A DNA stretch of 64,000 nucleotides from JANXQG01 sp963709175 (GTDB taxonomy: Bacteria > Planctomycetota > Planctomycetia > Pirellulales > Thermoguttaceae), in the NCBI GenBank assembly GCA_963709175.1, contig CAVPVK010000001.1:372001-436000 (forward strand). Direction: 5' to 3'. Positions 1-8,676 of this stretch are shown piece by piece. The notes beneath the pieces were generated by a model. It had not been told where the DNA came from and searched no databases. It worked only from the letters and a program-made list of their open reading frames with translations. A program made the position numbers and the translations under genes. Position 1 is the stretch's first letter. The number at the start of each line of letters is the position of its first letter.

Positions 1-1835
1 AAAACGTCGTGCATCAGGCCTTTGCCAGCTCCTGGGGCGACAAGGCCCTAATGGCGTTGGGCGAGATTCGGCTCGAAGAGGGCGACTATGCCGCCGCGCG
101 GTGGTGCTGGCAACGTGTACTGCCCGTCACCGTCCCGCCGGGTGAGGTCAATACCTGGCCCGGCTATCCCGATTCGACGATCGATGCGGCCGCCGTGCGG
201 GCGCGGCTCGTGTTGGTCTCGATTCTGGAAGGCTCGACGCAGCGGGCAAGGGAAGAGCTCTCCGCCATGGTTCGCTTGCACGGCGATGCCCGAGGGCGGT
301 TGGGCGGACACGAAGTCCGCTACGTCACAGCCCTGGCGGAGTTGCTGAACCAGAGCGGCTTGTGGCCCAAGGCCAAGCCCCAGCCGGACTGGCCAACCTT
401 TGCCGGATCGCCAGGCCGCAGCACCATCGCGCCGGCGTTAATCGACGTTGCCGGGGTCCAGTGGCGAGAGGTATTCAGGCAGCCGGCGAATCCACCGCCC
501 GCTCCCTCGGAGTCGCCAGGCGCCGCCGTCGCAGAAAATCCGTTCGAACCGCTTTCGTTTCATCCCGTGATCTATCAGGGGCGCGTGTTCGTCGCCGATC
601 AGTTCAATGTCTTCGGCTTCCGCGCCGATACGGGCAAGCCGGCCTGGAGCGATAGTGGACCGTTGATCTACCGCGAGCCCGCCGACGCTGCGCTGCCCAT
701 GTTGGGATCGGGCGAAACGTTGGGGACGCCGCGATTCACCTTGACCGTCGCCGACGGACGCCTTTACGCCCGCATGGGGCCGCCGATCACCAGCACGCCA
801 CAGCAAGCGGGCGTCTCGTCGGTGGCGAGCAGCCTGGTCTGTCTCGACCTTCGCGCCGAGGGTAAACTGCTATGGCGCGCTGCCGCAGAAGAGGGTTGGG
901 CATTCGACGGCGCGCCGGTCGTGTCTGGCGCGCGGCTGTTCGTCGCCATGCGCCACAACGACATTCGTCCCCAAGCCTATGTGGCCTGCTTCGACACGAC
1001 TGCCGGTCGCATGCGGTGGCGACGCTTCGTTTGCGCGGCTGAAACGCCTGCCCGCGGCATGTTGGCCGAATGCACCCACACCTTGCTGACGCTCGCGGGC
1101 GGCACAATCTACGTCAATTCGAACCTCGGTGCCGTGACCTCGTTGGCCATGGACGACGGTCATATTAACTGGATCAGCCTTTATCCGCGGGCCCGCAGCG
1201 GCAACCTCGCCCGTCTCGACGCCCACTGGCAGCGGGACTTGAACCCTTGTGTGTTCGATCGCGGCCAGCTCTACGTGGCCCCCGCCGACAGCCCGCGAAT
1301 CTACGCCCTGGATGCGGCAACGGGCCAGATTCTTTGGCCTGGCCGTGGGCACGATGTCGGGCGCCACGCGCCCACGGTCGTGGTCGGCGACCGGCCGAGC
1401 GAAGCCCCCATGCAAGACCCGCTGGACGATGTGGTCCACCTGCTGGGCGTCGCCGGCGATCGCCTCATCGCCAGCGGCCGAAAGCTCTATTGGATCGAGC
1501 TGGCCGGTCCCCGGGCGGGCAATATCGCCCATGTCTGGCCCGAGGGCGACGACAAGCCGGGCTATGGCCGCGGCGTCCTCGCTGGAGATTGCGTCCTCTG
1601 GCCCACGCGCGACAAGATCTACGTCTTTCATCAGCAAACCGCGGCCCTGCGCCGAGAGATCGACCTGGCGCCACTCGGGCTTCGCGGCGGCAATCTGCTG
1701 GTGTCCGACGGCCACTTGCTGATTGCCACCAGCGGCGAGTTGGTCCTGCTGAGGACCAACCCGGGAACGAAGAAAGAACCCTCGGAAATAACTCAACAAA
1801 TCCGGATTCCGCCCCGGCATCGATTTCTTCCCTGA
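1..1835 (+). CDS. PQQ-binding-like beta-propeller repeat protein (5' partial)
   Basis: The reading frame is open to the left edge, so the protein start lies outside the window and the GTG at 9 is probably internal. The first 120 residues look like the end of a TPR-type helical region (LEEGDYAAARWCW). The rest holds repeated PQQ-propeller blades with motifs such as VFGFRADTGKPAW, IYALDAATGQILW and AYVACFDTTAGRMRWRR. Such proteins are usually exported or periplasmic and related to BamB or quinoprotein dehydrogenase propellers; no catalytic residues are evident. The stop lies 15 bases before a MoxR gene, so the two are probably cotranscribed. The family call is firm; the role is unknown. Confidence 0.85.
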   Translation, partial: NVVHQAFASSWGDKALMALGEIRLEEGDYAAARWCWQRVLPVTVPPGEVNTWPGYPDSTIDAAAVRARLVLVSILEGSTQRAREELSAMVRLHGDARGRLGGHEVRYVTALAELLNQSGLWPKAKPQPDWPTFAGSPGRSTIAPALIDVAGVQWREVFRQPANPPPAPSESPGAAVAENPFEPLSFHPVIYQGRVFVADQFNVFGFRADTGKPAWSDSGPLIYREPADAALPMLGSGETLGTPRFTLTVADGRLYARMGPPITSTPQQAGVSSVASSLVCLDLRAEGKLLWRAAAEEGWAFDGAPVVSGARLFVAMRHNDIRPQAYVACFDTTAGRMRWRRFVCAAETPARGMLAECTHTLLTLAGGTIYVNSNLGAVTSLAMDDGHINWISLYPRARSGNLARLDAHWQRDLNPCVFDRGQLYVAPADSPRIYALDAATGQILWPGRGHDVGRHAPTVVVGDRPSEAPMQDPLDDVVHLLGVAGDRLIASGRKLYWIELAGPRAGNIAHVWPEGDDKPGYGRGVLAGDCVLWPTRDKIYVFHQQTAALRREIDLAPLGLRGGNLLVSDGHLLIATSGELVLLRTNPGTKKEPSEITQQIRIPPRHRFLP

Positions 1836-1850
1836 CCAACGAGCCCCCGT

Positions 1851-2950
1851 ATGCTCCAGGACAATGATCTAGCAGCTGTTCAGAGACTCAACGAAGCCTA
1901 TCGACTCATCACCGAGCAGTTAGCCCGGGTGATCGTCGGCCAGCGGCAGGTGATCGAGGAGCTTCTCATCGCCATGTTCGCCCGCGGACACTGTTTGCTG
2001 GTGGGTGTGCCTGGTCTGGCCAAGACGCTGATGATTCGCACGCTCTCCGAATCCCTGGCCTTGAAGTTCAGCCGCATCCAGTTCACGCCCGACCTCATGC
2101 CGGCCGACATCACTGGCACGGAAGTGATCCAGGAGGACAAGCTTTCGGGCAATCGAGGATTCAAGTTCCTTGAGGGGCCGATCTTCGGCAACGTGATCCT
2201 GGCCGACGAAATCAATCGCACGCCGCCGAAAACGCAATCGGCCCTTTTGGAAGCGATGCAAGAGTACCAGATTACAGCCGGGGGCAAGCGACATCGGCTG
2301 GCCGAGCCATTCTTCGTGCTGGCCACGCAGAACCCCATCGAACACGAAGGCACATATCCGCTGCCCGAGGCCCAGTTGGACCGTTTCATGTTCCACATTC
2401 TCGTCGATTATCCCAGCGAGGAAGAAGAGTTTCGCATCGTGCGGCAGACGACAGCGGATATCGAGACGCAGGTCGCGCCCACGCTCAACGGCGAGCAGAT
2501 CCTCGCCCTGCAGAAGATCGTTCGCCGCGTGCCGGTCGCCGACCACGTCATTCGCTACGCCCTGGATCTTGTCCGCCGCACGCGACCCGCGCCGGAAACT
2601 CCGGGCTGGGCTCCCCGCAGAGCGAGGGAAGGCCGGGCGGCCCGTCGTCGGACGTCCCCGACTTCGTCCGCTCCTATGTGCAATGGGGCGCCGGACCGCG
2701 GGCCAGCCAGTACCTGATCCTCGGGGCCAAGGCCCGTGCCGTGCTGCAGGGCCGCTGCCATGCCGGCTGCGAGGACGTGCAGGCGGTGGCCTGCCCCGTG
2801 CTGCGGCATCGCATCCTCACCAACTTCAATGCCGAGGCCGAAGGCATCAAGGCCGACGAGATCGTGCGGCGGCTGATCGCCACCACGACCGTCAGCGGCG
2901 ATGGCAAGGCGGAGGACGTGTTCAAGAAGGAATTGAAAATTGCCAATTAA
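1851..2950 (+). CDS. MoxR-family AAA+ ATPase, frameshifted near 2600
   Basis: The N-terminal 240 residues form an AAA_3 module with Walker A (VGVPGLAKT), Walker B/DEINR (ILADEINRTPPKTQSALLEA) and sensor I (VLATQNPIEHEGTYPLPEAQ). After about 2600 this frame turns into arginine-rich nonsense. A second frame continues the AAA lid (SSDVPDFVRSYVQWGAGPRA, then SQYLILGAKARA) to the stop at 2950. The whole gene spans 1100 bases, so one indel separates the parts. MoxR ATPases are chaperone-like remodelers commonly paired with DUF58 and VWA proteins, and a DUF58 gene follows 24 bases later. The frameshift could be a sequencing error or a recent mutation. Confidence 0.88.
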
Positions 2951-2974
2951 TTTCCAATCTCTTCCCCGCTAGCC

Positions 2975-3866
2975 ATGCCAACCGCCTCCCAGTACCTCGA
3001 TCCCGCCATCCTCGTCCGCCTGCAGGGGCTTGCCTTGCGGGCGCGGCTGGTGGTCGAAGGTTACGTGGCGGGCGTGCACCGCAGCCCGTTCCACGGGTTC
3101 TCGATTGAGTTCGCCGAGCACCGCGAGTACACGCCCGGCGACGACCTGCGGTATCTCGATTGGAAGGTGCTCGCCCGCAGCGACAAGTACTGCCTCAAGC
3201 AGTTCGAGGAGGAGACGAACCTCGTCTGCAACCTGCTTCTGGACACCAGCGAGAGCATGACGTACCAGAGTGCGGCGGCGCCAATGTCGAAGCTGGAATA
3301 CGCCAAGTGCGCAGGCCGCCTCGCTGGCCTACCTCATCTTGCAGCAGCAGGACAGCGTGGGCCTGGTGACCTTCGACCGCGAGATCCGCGCCCTGGTCCG
3401 GCCCAGCGGCAATCCCTCGCACCTCAAGGAGATGCTGCACGTGATGGAGCAGGCGGCGGGCGAGCGGAAGACGGCCACCGGGCCGATCCTGCACGACCTG
3501 GCCGAACGGTTCCGCAAGCGGGGAATCGTGATTGTCTTCAGCGATCTGTTGGACGATGTGGATGCCATCCTGTCCGGCTTGAAGCACTTTCGGCATCGCC
3601 GCCACGAGGTGGTGCTGATGCACGTGCTCGACCCGGCCGAGGTCGATTTTCCCTTCGAGCAGATGACGCTTTTCCGCGGCTTGGAGGGGCTCCCGGAATT
3701 GCTCGCCGAGCCCCGCGCCTTGCGGAGCGCCTACCTTGACGAGTTGCAGAGGTTCCTGCACCGGCTGCGGCAGGGGTGCCGGCAGCAGCGCATCGACTAC
3801 GTGCTCGTGCGGACCGACCAATCGCTGGATGTCGTGCTTTCGAGCTACCTGGCATCGCGGAAGTGA
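2975..3866 (+). CDS. DUF58 domain protein (MoxR partner), frameshifted near 3315
   Basis: Residues 1-115 contain the conserved DUF58 core (YTPGDDLRYLDWKVLARSDK, KQFEEETNL, LLLDTSESM). The frame breaks near 3310-3320, inside AAGTGCGCAGGCC. The continuation in another frame (SLAYLILQQQDSVGLVTFDR, IVIVFSDLLDDVD) runs to 3866. The total is about 297 residues, normal for the family. DUF58 carries a VWA-like fold and works with MoxR ATPases in membrane-linked assemblies; the adjacent MoxR gene supports this. One missing or extra base accounts for the break. Confidence 0.87.
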
Positions 3867-3986
3867 TCGAGGCTGAACCGGCGGCCCCCCCCTTGCGTGA
3901 CGGCACCCTGACTGGATATACTTAGTGAACGAGCAATCGGCCATCGCAAGCCGGGCGTCGAAACCATCACTACGGGAAACGCAAAC

Positions 3987-4184
3987 ATGGCTGAAGGCAG
4001 CATCAAGAAGTTGACAAACAAGAATTTTGGGTTCATCAAGACGGAGACCGACAAAGACCTGTTCTTCCACGCATCGGCCCTGCAAGGCGTCAGCTTCGAC
4101 GTCCTGCACGAAGGCCAGAAGGTGTCGTACACCGTGGGCCAGAGTCCAAAGGGCCCGTGCGCCGAGAACGTCAAGCCGATCTAG
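3987..4184 (+). CDS. Cold-shock domain protein (CspA family)
   Basis: This 65-residue OB-fold protein carries the RNP motifs in modified form: NKNFGFIK (RNP1) and DLFFHASAL (RNP2). Length and layout match CspA-type RNA chaperones that bind single-stranded RNA or DNA. It lies 120 bases after the DUF58 gene and is probably its own transcription unit. The RNP1 core is NFGFIK rather than GYGFI, within the range of the family. Confidence 0.93.
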   Translation: MAEGSIKKLTNKNFGFIKTETDKDLFFHASALQGVSFDVLHEGQKVSYTVGQSPKGPCAENVKPI

Positions 4185-4240
4185 TTCCCGCAGTTGCATT
4201 TTTTCCGGGCTCTTCCCAAGGGGCCCCGAAGGACAATCCC

Positions 4241-4477
4241 ATGCTTAAGCGGGAAAAACTGGAGTCCATGTTGCAGCAACTTCCCAACGACGAATTCACC
4301 GCTATCTGGAAGGACACTTACGGTTGCCTCCCTCAAGGCAGCCGTATGGATCTGGCACGGGACTTTGTGGCGGAGCAGTACGATGGTGAGTTGGACGACT
4401 GCATTGCCCTTGCCGAATCGCTTCTGACGCACGCGCCGAAGCCCAAGCCGAAGAACAAGTGGCTCCCGCCACGCTAA
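4241..4477 (+). CDS. Small acidic hypothetical protein (78 aa)
   Basis: The ATG at 4241 is chosen because AAGGA lies about eight bases upstream and the protein then begins MLKREKLESMLQQLPNDEF. An earlier in-frame start at 4157 would overlap the cold-shock gene. The product is mostly helical, acidic in the middle and lysine/proline-rich at the end (HAPKPKPKNKWLPPR). I do not recognise the family. It sits just upstream of an ARPP-1 relic. Confidence 0.55.
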   Translation: MLKREKLESMLQQLPNDEFTAIWKDTYGCLPQGSRMDLARDFVAEQYDGELDDCIALAESLLTHAPKPKPKNKWLPPR

Positions 4478-4524
4478 TCGGCAGTTTGGCTCCGTGCGAA
4501 CCTCAAAATGACTGCTGGTGTCCT

Positions 4525-4673
4525 GTGTTCGACAAGGCCCAAACCTGCCAGAAGGTCTGGGACCGCCTGATGTCGGGCTATGTCTTCGACGCCCTGGAGG
4601 AGCAGGTTGATCAGGGCCAGGCCGAGACCGGCGACGTCGAACGGTTCACCTGAGCGTGCTGGTGGCGGGCTAA
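4525..4673 (+). pseudogene. ARPP-1 (DUF6569) gene relic with internal deletion
   Basis: The translation VFDKAQTCQKVWDRLMSGYV closely matches MFDKAPTCKKVWDRLMSGYV in the intact ARPP-1 protein at 47837-48748, and the next 20 residues also match. After the DVE residues the relic jumps, in a shifted frame, to HLSVLVAG and a stop, which corresponds to HVSVVVAG at the intact C-terminus. About 45 codons are therefore deleted, and the first 230 or so codons are absent. This is a second, dead copy of the same gene. Confidence 0.8.
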
Positions 4674-4678
4674 GCGAG

Positions 4679-5884
4679 CTACTCCTTGGCCGTTTCCCTC
4701 GAGCGGCGGTACTCGCTGGGCGAGACGCCTTCCACGTGCTCGAAAACCTTGTACAGGTGCGTCGCATCGCGGAAGCCGCATTCCTTGGCCACCGTCTTGA
4801 GCACGGCCCCGGGCTGCATCAGCCGCTCCTTCACCCGCTCCAACCGCATGTGGGTGATCGCCTCGTGCACGGTTTGTCCCAGCGCCTTGCGGAAGAGACG
4901 GAGAAGGGTCTGGCGCCCTGCGAATACGTGGGCCGCTACTTCCTCGATGTCGATCGGTTGATGCAGACGCATGCTGATGAACTGCAAAGCCGCCGCCACT
5001 ACGGGATCGTCGACGCAAAAAGCCTCGCTCGACTGCCGAACCACTAGCCCCGCCGGCGGAACGCGAATCGGCGCCGTCGGAGGCGGCGCACCGTCAATCA
5101 ACTCGTCCAGAAGCTTTGCCGCCCGATAACCGACTTCCTCGAAGCCGAAATCGATGCTCGACAACGTCGGCCGGGCGTAAGCGCTGATGACCAGTTCGTT
5201 GTGCGAGCCAACCAGCGAGACATCGCCCGGCAGGCGGAGACTCCGCCGCTGGCAGATGTCAGTCAAATAGCGGCACAGCACGTCGCCGATCGACAGTACG
5301 CCGATCGGCGGCGTCCAACATTCTACCCATTGCCGCATCTGCTCCTGGAACGCTTGCCATTCTTCGATGGTTTCCTCGTAGCGGGGCGACACCAGGCACT
5401 GGGAGCAGGTATGGGACCGCCCTTCCAGTACCCCGCGAAAACCGGCCAGTTGCAACTCCACGTTCCGATCGTTGGCGAAACCCAGATGGCCGAACGAGCG
5501 GAACCCGCGCTCCAGGAGGTGCCGGGCGACGATCCGACCCGATTCCTCCGGGTCATGGGTCACGGTGGGTACGCCTTCGACGGGCGAGTTCAACCAGGTG
5601 TTGACCAGCGGCACACCGGCCTTGCAGGCTGACTCGGCCGCACGGGGCGTCAGACGGCCGACAATGCCATGGGGAAAGTCCTCGCGGCGGCCGGCAAGCG
5701 ACAATTCGACATAAGGGTCGATCGTGCACTCCCACCGCCCGCATTCCCGCTGATAGCGTTGGATCCCGGCCAGGACCATGTAATGGTGTTTGACCGGCCA
5801 ATCCATGTTCATCACCACGGCCACGCGCCGCTGGCGGCGCCCTGTCTGCGCTCGATCAGCGGCAAGTTCTCGTTTCATCGACAA
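4679..5884 (-). CDS. XylR-like regulator: periplasmic-binding-type sensor plus AraC DNA-binding domain
   Basis: Residues 18-285 resemble the LacI/periplasmic-binding-protein-like sensor of E. coli XylR (VAVVMNMDWPVKHHYMVLAG, GHLGFANDRN, VSLVGSHNE). Residues 295-395 form a two-helix-turn-helix AraC domain (FAGRQTLLRLFRKALG and AKECGFRDATHLYKVFEHVE followed by GVSPSEYRR). The start may be the ATG at 5884 or 5878. The gene is transcribed away from the S9 peptidase and carbohydrate cluster. It probably senses a mono- or oligosaccharide and activates that cluster through the shared 570-base intergenic region. Confidence 0.92.
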   Translation of the reverse strand: MSMKRELAADRAQTGRRQRRVAVVMNMDWPVKHHYMVLAGIQRYQRECGRWECTIDPYVELSLAGRREDFPHGIVGRLTPRAAESACKAGVPLVNTWLNSPVEGVPTVTHDPEESGRIVARHLLERGFRSFGHLGFANDRNVELQLAGFRGVLEGRSHTCSQCLVSPRYEETIEEWQAFQEQMRQWVECWTPPIGVLSIGDVLCRYLTDICQRRSLRLPGDVSLVGSHNELVISAYARPTLSSIDFGFEEVGYRAAKLLDELIDGAPPPTAPIRVPPAGLVVRQSSEAFCVDDPVVAAALQFISMRLHQPIDIEEVAAHVFAGRQTLLRLFRKALGQTVHEAITHMRLERVKERLMQPGAVLKTVAKECGFRDATHLYKVFEHVEGVSPSEYRRSRETAKE

Positions 5885-5950
5885 GATTCTCCCGCGAAAA
5901 ATTGATGCCAGCGAGTGGACAAGATATTAGGCCACACGGCGATCACACCC

Positions 5951-6133
5951 CGAAAAAAAGATACGCCTTTTCCGCTCAAAAAGCAATGCAAAGGGCATGC
6001 TCATGCCATTCTCAGCCGTACCAAGTACCAAAGCGGCGACACTCTTGTCGCTGTATATTTGCAGTGGCGCTTGTTTGCGTTTCTTGGACGGAATGCGTCA
6101 AAAAGGATAGTTTTTGTCGAAAAAAGGATACGC
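5951..6133. promoter_or_regulatory. Candidate XylR-type operator repeats in the divergent intergenic region
   Basis: The 5885-6458 intergenic region holds a 16-base direct repeat, CGAAAAAAAGATACGC at 5951-5966 and CGAAAAAAGGATACGC at 6118-6133, with one mismatch. A weaker copy (GTCAAAAAGGATAG) lies around 6097-6110. The repeats lie between the AraC/XylR-type regulator and the genes it probably controls. XylR-family activators bind A-rich direct repeats, so these are plausible operators. A TATACT just after the last repeat (6143-6148) could be a -10 element, but no matching -35 box was found. Confidence 0.45.
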
Positions 6134-6458
6134 AAGGACGCGTATACTGGGTGGCAGAGTCAGAACGACAGGTTGGCCACCTCAATCCCAGACAAAGGCC
6201 CCCCCTCCGGCTGCCGTGGCAGTGTACGAGCTGTCGAAACGCCTTCTCACCCCCTCACCGGCGCTACCCACCGCCGGCCAGGTGTTGGATTAACCCCAAC
6301 CAACACTCGCGTTTCGAACCGAGCTTGGATCTGTCACGGCAGCCGGCCGGCTTTTCAAAGTTGGTCCGGGCGCGCGGGATGATGTCGGCGCCGATTCAAG
6401 TTGGCAGTCGGCTGCGGGTCGAGGAATTCGTACGAACCTGCCGGCAACATCGAGCACC

Positions 6459-8627
6459 ATGAAGCAGCAACCGCAGAAAAAAACCGTACTTCCTCGACGT
6501 TGCATAACGCCGGAGGACCTCCGCCGGTTTCGCATCGTCCACGATCCACAGATCTCGCCCGACGGCGCGCGAATCGTTTTTGTGGAGAAACACGTTGGCC
6601 AACGGAATGAATACGTCAGCAATCTATGGATGGTGGAGGTGGGAGATGGCCATCACCCTCCGCCCCTTTCCCAGAAGGCGAAGGGATATGGGGGCGTCTA
6701 CCAGTTCACCGAAGGCGGACGAGATTTCAAGCCCCGCTGGTCGCCCGACGGCGCCAGGATCGCCTTCATCCGCGCGCTGGAGAAGTGCCGTTTGCAGATC
6801 CATATCATTGCGTCCGCCGGTGGCGAGGCCCGCCGGATCAGTGCATTTCCCGAGGGGACTATCGGGACTTTCCGCTGGTCGCCCGACAGCAAGCAGTTGG
6901 CCGTCAGCTTCCGCCCGCAAGACCTCCAGTGGACCGATCGGGCCCAGAAGGAGCGTGAGCAGCAGGGGCTGAGTGAGCCGCCACTGGTCATCGACGATCT
7001 TTACTATCGGCTGGACGGCGAAGGCTATTTTGGCAAGCAGCGTTTTGCATTGTACTTGATTGACGCGGAGGCGGATTCGGCGTCGCTTGAAGACGGCCCG
7101 CAACCGTTGAACGGCAACTCGCGGGGACTCCCGCGGTTGATCTACGGCGAGGATACCTTGGGGCAGTTCGGTTTTGACTTCTCACCCGATGGGCGACGGT
7201 TAGTCGTGTCGACCAATCGGACGCAAGAACCGACCCTGGAACCCTGGAAGGACGAGTTGCTGCGAATCGACGTGGCGACGGGCCGGATCGCGCCCATTCC
7301 CCGGCTGCCGGAAGGACCGAAGACCGCCGTGCGCTGGTCACCCGACGGCAAGACGATAGCCTACGCGGGCCGCGTCGGCAGACAGCCGGTCTACAGCAGC
7401 GAGAATCTGGAGTTGTTTGTCTGCGATCCGGTTCGCGGCAGGGCACGCAGCCTGACCGCCGCTGTCGATCTCTGCCTCCAGGCCGAAGGGCTTACGGATG
7501 CGGGCGTCGGCTGCGGTGAGCCAAAGTTGCAATTCAGCCCCGACAGCGCCCGCGTCTACATGCGGCTGAGTTGCCGCGGCGAGAGCCACGTTGCCTCGGT
7601 TGCCGTCGAGGGCGGGGAACTGATCTTTCACACCAGCGGTCCCCGGGACGTCCGCATGGGCAACCTCGCGGCGGACGGGCGAACCATGGCGCTGACCGTG
7701 GGCGACGCCACTACGCTGGCCGAAGTTGCCGTGGCTAGGGACCTTCCCTCGCACGCGGGTCGCGGGCCCGCGGCCATTCGCATGCTCACGAACCTCAACG
7801 GCCCGCTGCTGGCGGAATTGCAACTGAGCAAGCCGCAGCCGCGCTGGGTTCGTGCGGCCGACGGCAGTCGGGTCCAAGTCTGGATCATGCGGCCGCCCCA
7901 ACTCGCCCGTACCAACGGCAAGGCCAAAATCCCTGCCGTGCTGGAGATTCACGGTGGTCCGCACGCCCAATACTGTGCGACCTTTTTCCACGAGTTTCAG
8001 GTGTTGGCCGCGGCCGGCTACGCGGTCTTTTATTCCAACCCGCGGGGAAGCAAGGGTTATGGCCGCGACCACTGCGCCGCGATCCACGGCCAGTGGGGCA
8101 CCGCCGACTGGACCGACATGCAGGCCGTGATCGCCTTCATCAAGGGGCAACCTTTCGTCGACGGCCGCTGTCTGGGGGTGATGGGCGGCAGTTATGGCGG
8201 CTATATGAGCAATTGGATCATCGGCCACAGCCGCGACTTTGCCGCTGCGATCACCGACCGCGGCCTTTGCAACCTGGTCAGTTTTTCCGGGACAACCGAT
8301 TGCATCGAGGCGCCGAGCGACTACTTCCCCGGAAATTTCTGGGACCAGCCCGAGGCCCGCTGGGAACAGAGTCCCTTGAGGCACCTGGCGAAGGCGAAGA
8401 CGCCGACGCTGATCATCCACAGCGAGGGTGATTTGCGTTGCCGCATCGAGCAGGCGGAGCAGCTCTTCACGGTCTTGAAGTTGCTGGGCGTGCCGGTGCG
8501 ATTCGTGCGATACCCGCTCAGCACCAGCCACGGCATGAGCCGCAGCGGCCCACCCGACTTGCGTATCGATCGCTTGCATCGGATACTCGACTGGTTGCGG
8601 CGATACCTGCGGACGACCGGCAAATGA
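6459..8627 (+). CDS. S9 family peptidase (prolyl oligopeptidase/acylaminoacyl-peptidase type)
   Basis: This 722-residue protein has an N-terminal beta-propeller of WD40-like PD40 blades (repeated RWSPDG/FSPDG) and a C-terminal alpha/beta-hydrolase. The likely catalytic triad is Ser578 (GGSYGGYMSN), Asp658 (HSEGDLRC) and His691 (STSHGMS). It would cleave short peptides or N-acyl-peptides. No clear signal peptide is visible, so it may be cytoplasmic. It is the first gene of the cluster divergent from the XylR-like regulator, and the fucosidase fusion follows 49 bases later. Confidence 0.93.
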   Translation: MKQQPQKKTVLPRRCITPEDLRRFRIVHDPQISPDGARIVFVEKHVGQRNEYVSNLWMVEVGDGHHPPPLSQKAKGYGGVYQFTEGGRDFKPRWSPDGARIAFIRALEKCRLQIHIIASAGGEARRISAFPEGTIGTFRWSPDSKQLAVSFRPQDLQWTDRAQKEREQQGLSEPPLVIDDLYYRLDGEGYFGKQRFALYLIDAEADSASLEDGPQPLNGNSRGLPRLIYGEDTLGQFGFDFSPDGRRLVVSTNRTQEPTLEPWKDELLRIDVATGRIAPIPRLPEGPKTAVRWSPDGKTIAYAGRVGRQPVYSSENLELFVCDPVRGRARSLTAAVDLCLQAEGLTDAGVGCGEPKLQFSPDSARVYMRLSCRGESHVASVAVEGGELIFHTSGPRDVRMGNLAADGRTMALTVGDATTLAEVAVARDLPSHAGRGPAAIRMLTNLNGPLLAELQLSKPQPRWVRAADGSRVQVWIMRPPQLARTNGKAKIPAVLEIHGGPHAQYCATFFHEFQVLAAAGYAVFYSNPRGSKGYGRDHCAAIHGQWGTADWTDMQAVIAFIKGQPFVDGRCLGVMGGSYGGYMSNWIIGHSRDFAAAITDRGLCNLVSFSGTTDCIEAPSDYFPGNFWDQPEARWEQSPLRHLAKAKTPTLIIHSEGDLRCRIEQAEQLFTVLKLLGVPVRFVRYPLSTSHGMSRSGPPDLRIDRLHRILDWLRRYLRTTGK

Positions 8628-8676
8628 CTGTCAGCAACACCCCGGTGTTTTCGCTCCACCCTGGAGAAGACTGCCC

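Noticed and set aside
870..1820. Long minus-strand frame of 316 codons
   Set aside because: It lies exactly antisense to the PQQ-propeller protein, which has clear blade motifs. The antisense product has no domain.
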